Shown: piece after piece, positions 1 to 8,219 of the stretch
Layout: the number at the start of each line of letters is the position of its first letter
Position numbering within the stretch: the first letter of the stretch is position 1
NCBI RefSeq assembly: GCF_001591105.1
Contig: NZ_BCUD01000021.1
Span: 1-60,138, forward strand
Length of the DNA: 60,138 nucleotides
From: Vibrio nereis NBRC 15637
Lineage (GTDB): Bacteria > Pseudomonadota > Gammaproteobacteria > Enterobacterales > Vibrionaceae
Reading direction: 5' to 3'
Translations under genes and position numbers: made by a program
Notes under the pieces: model-generated
Database searches by the model: none
Told to the model about the DNA's origin: nothing
The model's input: the letters and a program-made list of their open reading frames with translations, nothing else

Positions 1-2
1 CA

Positions 3-95
3 AAAGATTTGCCCGTTGACCACACCCCCGAACTAGGCGTCCCCGCCGTCCGCCATTTATTCAGACAAAGCCCTAAACTACGCGTCCCGGCATAA
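3..95 (+). CDS. Possible C-terminal end of an unrecognised protein (partial)
   Basis: An open frame enters from the left edge and runs 30 codons to a TAA at 93-95. The last residues read HTPELGVPAVRHLFRQSPK and then LRVPA. The frame is plausible protein (Arg/Pro/Leu-rich, no internal stop), but I do not recognise a family. Many codons end in C, which differs from the genes that follow. A 12-base inverted repeat starts inside the last codons and closes after the stop. It could be the tail of a real gene or a chance frame in a 3' untranslated region. Confidence 0.3.
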   Translation, partial: KDLPVDHTPELGVPAVRHLFRQSPKLRVPA

Positions 96-111
96 ATGCT
101 AGGGCTTTGTC
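64..111 (+). terminator. Inverted repeat around the stop codon, terminator-like
   Basis: GACAAAGCCCTA (64-75) is the exact reverse complement of TAGGGCTTTGTC (100-111), with a 24-base loop that holds the TAA stop at 93-95. The downstream bases are only moderately T-rich, so it is a weak candidate for an intrinsic terminator of the incoming gene. Confidence 0.4.
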
Positions 112-584
112 GTATTTGCCATTTATTGCTTATAAATGATGCATAGTACTGAACGATCATCATCTTCTTCATTTTCTCGGCGCTTTCTCATATCGTTTCG
201 TTGTCCGTAAATAGAATACCACTTCTCTTTTGCTGTGAGACGTAAGAGAGTGCATTCCTAACCATGACGCTTAGGGGGTTCAGTATTAACAGCTGTTACC
301 AACGATACCTCTAATCTATGTATTTGTAGGTAAAGGTAATGACTCAAAGCTATGTTCGTCACAGCGTTGTTACCAAGGGCCGATGAACAGCATTGTTTTC
401 TATGCTTTTTGGTGAAAACCAGAAGCTCATCTTCTAGCTTATCGTTTCATTGTCTATTGATAGGGAAAAGGCTATACCGATAGTCTTGTCAGTGGTTCTA
501 GGCATGATCATACTGAGAGTGAAGATGAAACTGTGGACTGGTAGTAAGTCTAATAGATAGGATTCGAGGGTAGTTTACAGACGT
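112..584. other. Non-coding stretch after the left edge
   Basis: About 470 bases with no convincing gene on either strand. It contains imperfect repeated phrases: TATCGTTTC followed by G or A and then TTGTC occurs near 188 and again near 440, and GTTACCAA occurs twice (about 294 and 369). This is the look of an untranslated spacer. I see no tRNA or 5S rRNA in it. Confidence 0.5.
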
Positions 585-613
585 AAAAAAGCCGGCTTTG
601 CAAAGCCGGCTTT
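585..613 (-). terminator. Terminator of the hem operon
   Basis: Read on the minus strand, AAAGCCGGCTTT-G-C-AAAGCCGGCTTT is followed directly by T residues, about 15 bases after the hemY stop codon. This is a standard intrinsic terminator closing the hemC-D-X-Y transcript. Confidence 0.85.
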
Positions 614-628
614 GGGAGTGAGAGCGTG

Positions 629-1807
629 TTACTCTTGAATCATTGTAAGCGCTTTACGAGACACTTCATGTGCTGCTTTGGTTAAGTTCTGTTTCTCAAG
701 GGCATCGGCTAGGTACGCATAGTCAGAAACGTTCGAGCGCACAGAGAGTGCTTTCTCGAAATGCTCTTGCGCTTCTGTCCATTTTTCATTGCGAAGGTGG
801 AACTGAGCAATAGCACTGTGTGCTTCAGCATTATTACCATCTTTGCGCAGAGCGTCCTCTAGGAATACCACTGCAGGGTGAGTATCAGCAAGGTTCATTT
901 CTGGCAATAGGGCATACAGAGATGAATTTGGATGCTTCTTCAGGTTTTCTTTTACTAGCGTGAAGGCTTCGTTATCCGCTTTTCTGGCAATAAGCTGTTT
1001 GGCGAAACACTCTACAAGTTTACTATCTGTTTTTAGCTTTCTTGGTAAGCTATTCCAGTGGGAAATTAACCCTTCACTGCCTTTTTGCTCTGCGATTTCA
1101 ATCAAAAGGCCGCACTGAGCTCTTTCCGTTAGTTGCAGTTGTTCTTCTTCCGTCAGATTGCTCACTTTGCTTAGGTTTGGCAGCAGGTCCAGTAATGGTT
1201 GCCATAACTTAAGCTCAATGTAGACCGTTTTCAGTAAGTTAAGCACAATGCTGTTTTGAGGGTGTGCCGCTTTGAGGTTGGAAAGGGTATCAAAGGCCGC
1301 AGCATAGTCTGCTTGGCGGACTTGCTGCTTAGCACGGGTTAATTCAACCGCTAACTGTGCATTGGTTTCTTTGCTGGCAAGTTCTAGGTATTGGTCTCGC
1401 TTGGTTGCATCACCCAAGCCTTGCGCGGCTTCAGAAGCAACTAAGTAACATAGAAGAGGCATATCGTGGTATTTCGCCCATTTAGTGGCTTTCTTCTCTG
1501 CTTGTTTGAAATCACCTTCCAGTAGTTTGACGATACCTTCATCGGTGTAACGACGAGAGAGGCGGCTCTTACGTGCGCTGAAGTAATTCCAGGTGGAGTT
1601 ACTTGCGTAGAGTGCTTTCTTGACCAAAAACTCTAGAAAAAACAATGCAGCGAGTGCGGCTATGATAAAGATCACTAGCGTTGTTACACTCATTTCGATG
1701 GTTTTCTCCGCGATGGAGATAAGAACATAGCCTTGCTGACCCGAATACTGAGTACCCGCGAACAAGCCTGCCCCTAATACAACGAACAGAAAAATGATAC
1801 GAAACAT
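629..1807 (-). CDS. hemY: HemY, TPR protein of the heme biosynthesis operon
   Basis: 392-residue inner-membrane protein with two hydrophobic segments near the N terminus (about residues 2-18 and 40-62), then a largely helical soluble part. The C-terminal third (about 295-385) shows tetratricopeptide-type repeats, with alternating Ala/Leu helices such as AEAHSAIAQFHLRNEKW. This architecture is that of the HemY_N plus TPR family found at the end of enterobacterial and vibrio hemCD operons. It has no known catalytic role and is not the Gram-positive protoporphyrinogen oxidase also named HemY. Its start codon shares one base with the end of hemX (position 1807), which suggests translational coupling. 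The identification rests on length, topology and operon position. Confidence 0.93.
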   Translation of the reverse strand: MFRIIFLFVVLGAGLFAGTQYSGQQGYVLISIAEKTIEMSVTTLVIFIIAALAALFFLEFLVKKALYASNSTWNYFSARKSRLSRRYTDEGIVKLLEGDFKQAEKKATKWAKYHDMPLLCYLVASEAAQGLGDATKRDQYLELASKETNAQLAVELTRAKQQVRQADYAAAFDTLSNLKAAHPQNSIVLNLLKTVYIELKLWQPLLDLLPNLSKVSNLTEEEQLQLTERAQCGLLIEIAEQKGSEGLISHWNSLPRKLKTDSKLVECFAKQLIARKADNEAFTLVKENLKKHPNSSLYALLPEMNLADTHPAVVFLEDALRKDGNNAEAHSAIAQFHLRNEKWTEAQEHFEKALSVRSNVSDYAYLADALEKQNLTKAAHEVSRKALTMIQE

Positions 1808-3042
1808 TATTTTTCCTCCGTGATGAGTGTAGTGACTTCACGGCGTAGGCGATCTCGGATTACGTCTGACAAGACTTGTTGAGTTTCCAGTTTTACTGGA
1901 TATTCAACTTGGATCTTCTGCTTGCTTAGCAGTGCAAGGGCGCTGTTGAACTCTTTTACGCTGTTCGATTCTTGATTAAAGAAAGAGCCGGACCATTTAT
2001 CTGCGGTAGATAGTGCTGTGGTATAGATATCTTGTTGCTCTACGTAAACGGCTTTAATTGCTGTTTCTAATTTTGCTTTAATATTCTCTTTGAGATAAAA
2101 GTGCTGCTGAGGCGAAAGGAGAGGGATTACGTTGCCATCTCGTGTACGGAAGGTAATGAAGTTCTCAGAGAAGTCTTTGAGAGACGTCATTAGGTTGTCT
2201 TGCCAGTCATTCAGGTCTTCAGAGACGGCTTTCTCTTCGACTTGCTCCGCTTCAGGCAGCAGTGCGTTGGCAAGAGGTAATGAATCGACTTGCTGCTGAA
2301 GAGCGGTGATTCGAAGGACCAAACCTTCTCTATCAACTAACGGAATTGTCTTCAGCTGCGTGATGTCTTTTGCCATCGCTTTGCGCAGTGGAACCAGACT
2401 TGGATCGTTAAGTGCTGCGATACGTTGGTCTGCACTCTCCATGAGTTCAGTTGCGCTTACAGCGTCATGCTCTAAAAACAGCTTACGTCCTGCCAGTTTG
2501 ACCAGATAGTCAGCTTCAGCTAAGAGCCAATCGTTAGGTCGACGACCTTTGACGTCAGCCAAAGCAACTTGCAGGCTTTCGATGCTCTTTTGTTGCTGCT
2601 CTAGTACGGTATCCGCGCGGTGTGCAATTTCAGTTGCCTTTGCCACAGTTGCTTGCTGAGTCGCCTCTAGATCTTGTTTAAGTGAGCTTTCAGTCTGTGA
2701 TAGCTGAGACTGTAGTGCTTCTATTTTTGCCTGATATTCCGCGTTTTTTTGTTGCATTTGGAAAGTGAGGCCACCACCAAATAGCAGAGAGATTATGATC
2801 GCGATCGTACCCAGTTTGACACCGCGTTTGCCTTGTTTTTCTTCAAAAGCAGGTTGCTGATCTTTCTTTACATCACTTTTTTGTGTGTCTTCGACTTTGC
2901 TTTCTGCCGCTTTATTTTCAGCGCTTGGGCTTTCAGTGTCGGTTGCCGCAGTGTCAGCGGTTGAGGCTTGAGCCGTCTCTTCCACTGTGGAGTTGTTTTC
3001 TTTCTCAGGTTCAATTTGTCCGTTTTTGTTCTTACTTGTCAT
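1807..3042 (-). CDS. hemX: HemX, membrane protein of the heme operon
   Basis: 411 residues. The first ~75 residues are acidic, Ala/Thr/Glu-rich and probably disordered. One transmembrane helix follows (about 77-95, TIAIIISLLFGGG), then a coiled coil rich in Gln and Glu (about 96-165), then a helical C-terminal domain. This matches the HemX (uroporphyrinogen-III C-methyltransferase-like) family that lies between hemD and hemY in gammaproteobacteria. Despite the family name it carries no SAM-binding methyltransferase fold. It probably acts as a scaffold in the membrane. It starts 3 bases after the hemD stop and overlaps hemY by one base. Confidence 0.93.
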   Translation of the reverse strand: MTSKNKNGQIEPEKENNSTVEETAQASTADTAATDTESPSAENKAAESKVEDTQKSDVKKDQQPAFEEKQGKRGVKLGTIAIIISLLFGGGLTFQMQQKNAEYQAKIEALQSQLSQTESSLKQDLEATQQATVAKATEIAHRADTVLEQQQKSIESLQVALADVKGRRPNDWLLAEADYLVKLAGRKLFLEHDAVSATELMESADQRIAALNDPSLVPLRKAMAKDITQLKTIPLVDREGLVLRITALQQQVDSLPLANALLPEAEQVEEKAVSEDLNDWQDNLMTSLKDFSENFITFRTRDGNVIPLLSPQQHFYLKENIKAKLETAIKAVYVEQQDIYTTALSTADKWSGSFFNQESNSVKEFNSALALLSKQKIQVEYPVKLETQQVLSDVIRDRLRREVTTLITEEK

Positions 3043-3045
3043 TAT

Positions 3046-3789
3046 TTATTGTCCTGTTTCAGTTGACCGGAGAGCAGTCAACAAGTCCTTATTTGAAGCG
3101 CTATAGGTGTTTACTACCTTTTTGAAACCTAACTGCAGTGCTTCTTGCTCAATACGTTCACTTGGCACATAAAGCGTTAGCTTAAACAACCAATCTAACT
3201 CTAGTTCAGAGAGCTGAGAAACAAAGTGGTTCAATTGCCCCGAACTGGTGATGACCAATTGGTTAACCTTTCTATCCTGCCATAACGGTACGAGTAAATC
3301 TGAGCGGAAAGCTATATTTTCTCGTTTGTAAACTTCTCTATATTCAACTTTGGCACCACGTTTTATTAGAGTGTCAAAAATGAGGTCTCTACCGCCATTA
3401 CCGCGTAAAATTACAATGCGTTTATTGGCCACGTGCTGCAAAACATCCAAACGAAGTAGATGCTCACTGTCACTAATTTCGGGGTAGTGTACTTTTTGTT
3501 GTGCGTTTTTGCTTAAAACATGTGCAGATTTTTGACCAACGGCAAGGTAAGTCGCCGCTTTAGGCCAATGAGAGGAAGACGCCAGCATCATTTGATGGGT
3601 AAAAGTCACCGCGTGCTGACTGACAGCAATGATGATGTCGAATTGTTCTAGTTCTTTATCAATACCAGAGAGAGAGCTCCCTGGTTTGATAGAGATAAGA
3701 GGTTGATGCAGGGCATCAATTCCGGCATCGATTAGCAGTTGGCATAATGCGCTTCCTTGCTCATCAGGTCTAGTAACCAACACTGCCAT
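3046..3789 (-). CDS. hemD: Uroporphyrinogen-III synthase
   Basis: 247 residues, normal for HemD. It closes and inverts hydroxymethylbilane to uroporphyrinogen III, the branch point for heme, siroheme and cobalamin. The N terminus AVLVTRPDEQGSALC is the usual HemD start, and the central VILRGNGGRDL and later LVITSSGQLNHF segments match the conserved parts of the two-domain fold. Sequence conservation in this family is low, so the strongest support is position: 5 bases separate it from hemC, and hemX follows. Confidence 0.95.
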   Translation of the reverse strand: MAVLVTRPDEQGSALCQLLIDAGIDALHQPLISIKPGSSLSGIDKELEQFDIIIAVSQHAVTFTHQMMLASSSHWPKAATYLAVGQKSAHVLSKNAQQKVHYPEISDSEHLLRLDVLQHVANKRIVILRGNGGRDLIFDTLIKRGAKVEYREVYKRENIAFRSDLLVPLWQDRKVNQLVITSSGQLNHFVSQLSELELDWLFKLTLYVPSERIEQEALQLGFKKVVNTYSASNKDLLTALRSTETGQ

Positions 3790-3794
3790 GTGGA

Positions 3795-4733
3795 TTACTC
3801 GTGATCAGCGTACAGCTTAGTCAAAATCTCTCGGGCACCATCTTCAAGTAACTGATTTGCTAGTGTAACGCCCATCGATTCTGCTTGATCGCGTGATCCT
3901 TTGATTTCACCTCGAACGACTTTAGAGCCATCAGGTTCACCAACCAGCGCGCGCAACCAAATATCATCGCCGTCAAGTAAGGCGTAACTGCCAATAGGAA
4001 CCTGGCACCCACCTTCTAACGTTAAGTTCATTGCTCGTTCACATTTAACGCGATCGGCCGTATCTTGGTGGTTTAATGGTTCAAGTAGCTTGAGTAAACG
4101 CTCATCATCCAGTCGGCATTCAATACCCACGGCACCTTGTCCAACCGCTGGTAGTGATTGTTCTGGTTCGATAAAGCTGCGAATACGCTCTTCAAGCTTG
4201 AGGCGTTTTAGTCCTGCGGCTGCAAGGATGATCGCGTCGTATTCACCGGCATCAAGTTTGCCTAAGCGAGTGCCGACGTTGCCACGTAGCTCTTTGATGA
4301 TGATATCTGGACGGTATTCTTTTAGCTGACATTGACGGCGTAAGCTGCATGTCCCTACCACTGCGCCCTGGGGTAGTTCATCAATGTTATTGTACGTGTT
4401 CGATACAAAGGCATCACGAGGGTCTTCACGTTCACAGATTGTGACCAAGCCCAGACCTTCAGGGAAATCGACCGGGACATCTTTCATTGAGTGAACGGCG
4501 AGGTCGGCACGTCCTTCAAGCATGGCGACTTCTAATTCTTTAACGAATAGGCCTTTACCACCCACTTTCGCCAGTGGTGTGTCCAAAATAACATCGCCTT
4601 TCGTTACCATTGTCACCAGTTCGACTTCTAGACCAGGGTGAGCAGCTTGTAGGGCGTCTTTAACGAAATAGGCCTGCCATAGGGCAAGCGGACTTTTACG
4701 CGTTGCGATACGGATTGGGGAAGTTTGAGTCAT
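3795..4733 (-). CDS. hemC: Porphobilinogen deaminase (hydroxymethylbilane synthase)
   Basis: 312 residues, the family length. It joins four porphobilinogen molecules into hydroxymethylbilane in the cytoplasm. Visible signatures are the N-terminal RIATRKSPLALWQA, the catalytic Asp in HSMKDVP (about residue 84), the Arg-rich cofactor-binding segments (GTCSLRRQ and LRGNVGTRL), and the Cys that carries the dipyrromethane cofactor in LEGGCQVPIG (about residue 243). It is the first gene of a four-gene minus-strand operon and is transcribed divergently from cyaA, the arrangement known from enterobacteria. Confidence 0.98.
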   Translation of the reverse strand: MTQTSPIRIATRKSPLALWQAYFVKDALQAAHPGLEVELVTMVTKGDVILDTPLAKVGGKGLFVKELEVAMLEGRADLAVHSMKDVPVDFPEGLGLVTICEREDPRDAFVSNTYNNIDELPQGAVVGTCSLRRQCQLKEYRPDIIIKELRGNVGTRLGKLDAGEYDAIILAAAGLKRLKLEERIRSFIEPEQSLPAVGQGAVGIECRLDDERLLKLLEPLNHQDTADRVKCERAMNLTLEGGCQVPIGSYALLDGDDIWLRALVGEPDGSKVVRGEIKGSRDQAESMGVTLANQLLEDGAREILTKLYADHE

Positions 4734-5068
4734 GATGTTCTACTGGTTGATTCAACGTAATGGCCCAATCGTACCATTCTGAATCAAAAAGTATTACTGC
4801 AATATCTTCAGGATGAATACTTCTTCTTGAGGTTACCGGAGTACATCAAAAGAGTGTGATTAAGCTCTCGTTTGTATCATCGACTATTATAATTAATATG
4901 GGTTCCATATCACACTATCTGCACCCTCTCGTATGGCGGGCTATAATGTGGATTCGATCGTACAATTCTTTACCAATTAAAATAAAAGTGTTAGATTGAT
5001 CACGTTTGATGGGTGCTTTAGATTGCTTTTTCGTCAGAGCGCAACAGGTAATTAACAAGGACTATACC
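4734..5068. promoter_or_regulatory. Divergent hemC / cyaA control region
   Basis: 335 bases between two divergent start codons. On the plus strand a perfect TATAAT lies at 4942-4947 without a strong -35 partner. A CRP site follows at 4988-5007. The minus-strand hemC promoter must also be here, but I cannot fix it from sequence alone. Confidence 0.6.
4988..5007 (+). promoter_or_regulatory. CRP-binding site of cyaA
   Basis: GTGTTAGATTGATCACGTTT is nearly identical to the CRP site I remember in the Escherichia coli cyaA P2 promoter (GTGTTAAATTGATCACGTTT). There cAMP-CRP represses adenylate cyclase transcription, a negative feedback loop. The site overlaps an upstream in-frame ATG (5006), so translation cannot sensibly start there. 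The E. coli comparison is from memory, not a search. Confidence 0.85.
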
Positions 5069-7597
5069 TTGCAGGCTTACACTAAGACTTTAATTCAAAG
5101 ACTTGATAATCTGAATCAACAACGCACAGATCGTGCGCTGGCACTTATGGATTTGCAAAGTCAGCGTGTATTCCACTTAATTCCTACTCTTCTTCATTTC
5201 AACCATCCCTCCATTCCTGGATATTATGCTTCGCAAGTGCCTTACGGTATTTGTGAGTTCGAATTCAATGATGTGCAAAGTCAGTTTGTCGAAGACACCG
5301 AGCTGACGATTGGGCAGCCATTAGATACATCGCCAGCGCCTGCTATACATGGTCTTTTTACTATGGGCAGTACCTCATCGATTGGTCAGAGTACTTCCAG
5401 TGACTTAGATATTTGGGTGTGTGTTTCATCCATGATGTCGCAAAGTGAGCGTGAATCGCTTACCAATAAGTGCTTGCTGATCACCGATTGGGCACAGACG
5501 CAGGGTGTAGAAGCGAACTTTTTCTTGATGGATGAAGAACGTTTTCGTTCCAACCATTCGGAAGAGATGACGGGCGACAACTGTGGTTCGTCACAGCATT
5601 TGTTACTGCTGGATGAGTTTTATCGCTCCGCTGTCCGTTTAGCGGGTAAGCGCCTGCTTTGGCAAATTGTGCCACCAGAAATGGAAGAGTGTTACGACGA
5701 ATACGTTCAGAATCTGTGTAATGATGGTTATATCGATTGTTCGCAGTGGATTGATTTCGGAAAGTTGAATCGTATACCGGCAGAAGAGTACTTTGGTTCG
5801 AACCTTTGGCAACTGTATAAAAGTATCGATTCACCGTATAAATCGGTACTGAAAGCGATCTTACTTGAAGCCTATTCTTGGGAGTACCCAAACACTCAAT
5901 TACTCAGTCTCGATACCAAACGACGTTTCTTCGCTCACGATCCTGACCTTTATAGTATGGATGCATACTATTTGATGTTAGAGAAAGTCACGCGCTATTT
6001 AGAACGTATTGGGGATGACACCCGTCTGGATCTCGTTCGTCGTTGCTTCTATTTAAAAACCCACGAGAAGTTATCACGTGAACCAAGCGTTGGTTCTGTG
6101 GCCTGGCGTCGTGAAGCACTGGGTGAGCTTGTTCAGCAGTGGCATTGGGATGACACTGTGATTCGTGAGCTTGATGACCGTCGCAATTGGAAGGTTGAGC
6201 AAGTAAAGGTGGTGCACCATGCGTTGTTAGATGCATTGATGCAAAGCTACCGTAACCTTATTCAGTTCGCTCGTCGCAACGATATTACCTCGGCGATCAG
6301 CCCACAAGATATTAGCGTGTTGGCTCGAAAGCTCTACGCAGCGTTTGAAATCTTGCCGGGTAAAGTTACCTTGCTAAACCCGCAAATCTCTCCCGATTTG
6401 CATGAGCCGGATTTAACCTTTATTGAAGTGCGTCCAGGCAGAACCAACAAGCAGGGTTGGTATCTTTATAAGCAGCCGCTGACACCCCATCGAATTATCG
6501 GTTGTGCTCCGTTAGAGCATAACGAGTACCTGAGTAAATTAGTGGCATGGTCATTCTTTAATGGTTTGATCACCGAATCGACTCGACTGCATTCCGTTGT
6601 GCGTGATGCTCACCTTGATATCGATAAGTTCTATCAGATGGTGAGTGATTTGCGTAACACCTTCTCTTTGCGTAAACGTCGTCCGACGATGCAAGCGCTG
6701 GCGAGCCCGTGTGAAATTAGCCAGTTGGCGATGTTCATCAACTTTGAGAATGACCCTACCGCTGAATTGAGTGGGAAGACGCTCAAATTGGACCCGAAAA
6801 ACACCGACATTCTTAGCTTTGGTCAAGAGCAAAAGTGCCTAGTGGGAAGCGTGGATCTGGTCTATCGTAACTCATGGCAAGAAGTACGTACTTTGCACTT
6901 CAAAGGCGAAACGTCCATGTTGGATGCGCTAAAAACCATCTTAGGCAAAATGCACCAAGACGCGTTGCCACCGGAGTCGGTGGACGTTTTCTGCTACTGC
7001 AAGAATTTACGCGGTGTGATGCGTAATATGGTTTACCAGTTATTGGCGGAATGTATCGACTTGCGTTTGAAGCCGATTGAGCAAGAAAAGCGTCGCCGTT
7101 TTAAAGCAATGCGCATTGGCCAGCAGACGTATGGCTTGTTCTTCGAACGGCGTGGCGTCTCGGTGCAGATGCTCGAAAACTCCGTCGACTTCTACCGCAG
7201 TATTTCAACCAACAAGCTGAAAGGCTCTCCGCTGCTTATGTTGGATAAAGAGCAAGACTATCAGCTGCCGGATGCGGTGGATGGTTTTGCCAGTGAAGGC
7301 TTAATCCAGTTCTTTTTTGAAGACAGTGAGCAGGGCTTTAACATCTATGTGTTGGATGAAGCCAACCGCGTCGAAGTGTATCACCAGTTTAGTGGTGAGA
7401 AAGACGAGATGATCGCCAGCGTGAATAGCTTCTATACCTCGGTGCAAGATGACAACAAACTGTCGTCTAAATTTATTAACTTCAATCTGCCCCAGTACTA
7501 CCAAATTGTCCACCCAGAAGAAGGGGATGCGTACATTGTGCCTTATCGCAGCGATAGCTCTGGGTATTCCAAGCACAATAAAATCGTAAACGCGTAG
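5069..7597 (+). CDS. cyaA: Class I adenylate cyclase
   Basis: 842 residues from the TTG at 5069. Makes cAMP from ATP; with CRP it controls carbon catabolite responses. The N-terminal catalytic domain carries the nucleotidyltransferase motif GSTSSIGQSTSSDLDIW. The C-terminal half is the regulatory domain. The TTG start is chosen because AAGG lies 8 bases upstream (5057-5060), the protein then begins LQAYTKTLIQRLDNLN in line with the E. coli enzyme, which also uses UUG, and the upstream ATG codons fall in or next to the CRP operator. The poor start codon and the operator together suggest that expression is deliberately low. Divergent from hemC. Confidence 0.97.
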   Translation: MQAYTKTLIQRLDNLNQQRTDRALALMDLQSQRVFHLIPTLLHFNHPSIPGYYASQVPYGICEFEFNDVQSQFVEDTELTIGQPLDTSPAPAIHGLFTMGSTSSIGQSTSSDLDIWVCVSSMMSQSERESLTNKCLLITDWAQTQGVEANFFLMDEERFRSNHSEEMTGDNCGSSQHLLLLDEFYRSAVRLAGKRLLWQIVPPEMEECYDEYVQNLCNDGYIDCSQWIDFGKLNRIPAEEYFGSNLWQLYKSIDSPYKSVLKAILLEAYSWEYPNTQLLSLDTKRRFFAHDPDLYSMDAYYLMLEKVTRYLERIGDDTRLDLVRRCFYLKTHEKLSREPSVGSVAWRREALGELVQQWHWDDTVIRELDDRRNWKVEQVKVVHHALLDALMQSYRNLIQFARRNDITSAISPQDISVLARKLYAAFEILPGKVTLLNPQISPDLHEPDLTFIEVRPGRTNKQGWYLYKQPLTPHRIIGCAPLEHNEYLSKLVAWSFFNGLITESTRLHSVVRDAHLDIDKFYQMVSDLRNTFSLRKRRPTMQALASPCEISQLAMFINFENDPTAELSGKTLKLDPKNTDILSFGQEQKCLVGSVDLVYRNSWQEVRTLHFKGETSMLDALKTILGKMHQDALPPESVDVFCYCKNLRGVMRNMVYQLLAECIDLRLKPIEQEKRRRFKAMRIGQQTYGLFFERRGVSVQMLENSVDFYRSISTNKLKGSPLLMLDKEQDYQLPDAVDGFASEGLIQFFFEDSEQGFNIYVLDEANRVEVYHQFSGEKDEMIASVNSFYTSVQDDNKLSSKFINFNLPQYYQIVHPEEGDAYIVPYRSDSSGYSKHNKIVNA

Positions 7598-7612
7598 TCG
7601 TTATCATCATAT

Positions 7613-7649
7613 AAACAAAGAGGCCATCAAACGATGGCCTCTTTGTTTT
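7613..7649. terminator. Bidirectional terminator between cyaA and cyaY
   Basis: AAACAAAGAGGCCATC pairs with GATGGCCTCTTTGTTT around a four-base loop. Runs of A on the left and T on the right let it serve both convergent genes. Confidence 0.9.
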
Positions 7650-7674
7650 TGATAGTGAGAGTCTTAGCGCCGAC

Positions 7675-7989
7675 TTACGGCCACTCGATCTCTTCATCCG
7701 CGTGCTTTTCACATTCTTGCTTCACCATCGCAATCAGTTCAACGCCCGTTTTAGAACAAATCCACTTTTCATCGACAAAAGCAAAATGGAAACCGCCTGA
7801 TTTTGAGGCAAGCCAAATCTCTTTCATTGGTTCTTGGCGGTTGATGATAACCTGGCTGCGGTCTTCAAAATCCAGCGTCATAACGTTGCCAGTTACCTCG
7901 TAATCGATGTCCGCACCTGAATCATCAATCATTTCTTCGATGATTTGCATTTGAACATCAACCAACTGATGAAATTCAGTATCGTTCAT
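7675..7989 (-). CDS. cyaY: Frataxin-like iron-sulfur regulator CyaY
   Basis: 104 residues from the ATG at 7989. Bacterial frataxin binds iron and modulates the IscS cysteine desulfurase in Fe-S cluster assembly. The N-terminal acidic helix (EEMIDDSGADIDYE) and the conserved strand segment IINRQEPMKEIWLASKSGG are diagnostic. The frame extends further upstream, but the protein beginning MNDTEFHQL matches the family start and has a GGA-type ribosome site in front. Located opposite to lptM, as in enterobacteria. Confidence 0.97.
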   Translation of the reverse strand: MNDTEFHQLVDVQMQIIEEMIDDSGADIDYEVTGNVMTLDFEDRSQVIINRQEPMKEIWLASKSGGFHFAFVDEKWICSKTGVELIAMVKQECEKHADEEIEWP

Positions 7990-8064
7990 CTTGTCTATCC
8001 TATTGCTTTTCCTGAGTGTGGTGCGATTATAGGGGGCATTGAACAAATAATCACGATAGAACCG

Positions 8065-8181
8065 ATGAAAAAATCAATCTTAGCTCTGTTTATTGTCTCG
8101 GTACTTGGCTTGGCTGGCTGTGGCCAAACAGGGCCATTGTACATGCCTGAAGAGACACCGCAGAACGAGCAGCCGTCATAA
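8065..8181 (+). CDS. lptM: Small lipoprotein LptM (YifL family)
   Basis: 38 residues. It has a lipoprotein signal peptide, then the lipobox LAGC with the modified Cys at residue 19, and the family signature CGQTGPLYMPE. LptM (YifL) assists oxidative maturation of the LPS translocon LptD-LptE in the outer membrane in E. coli. The mature part here is only about 20 residues, shorter than in enterobacteria. It lies between cyaY and lysA, the conserved place, and is probably the first gene of the lysA transcript. Confidence 0.9.
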   Translation: MKKSILALFIVSVLGLAGCGQTGPLYMPEETPQNEQPS

Positions 8182-8219
8182 CAACTATTCAGTGATATCA
8201 GAATATAAGGGAAAGCACT

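Noticed and set aside
5481..5891. 136-codon open frame antisense to cyaA
   Set aside because: Lies wholly inside cyaA, has no ribosome site and no family character; a shadow of the coding strand.
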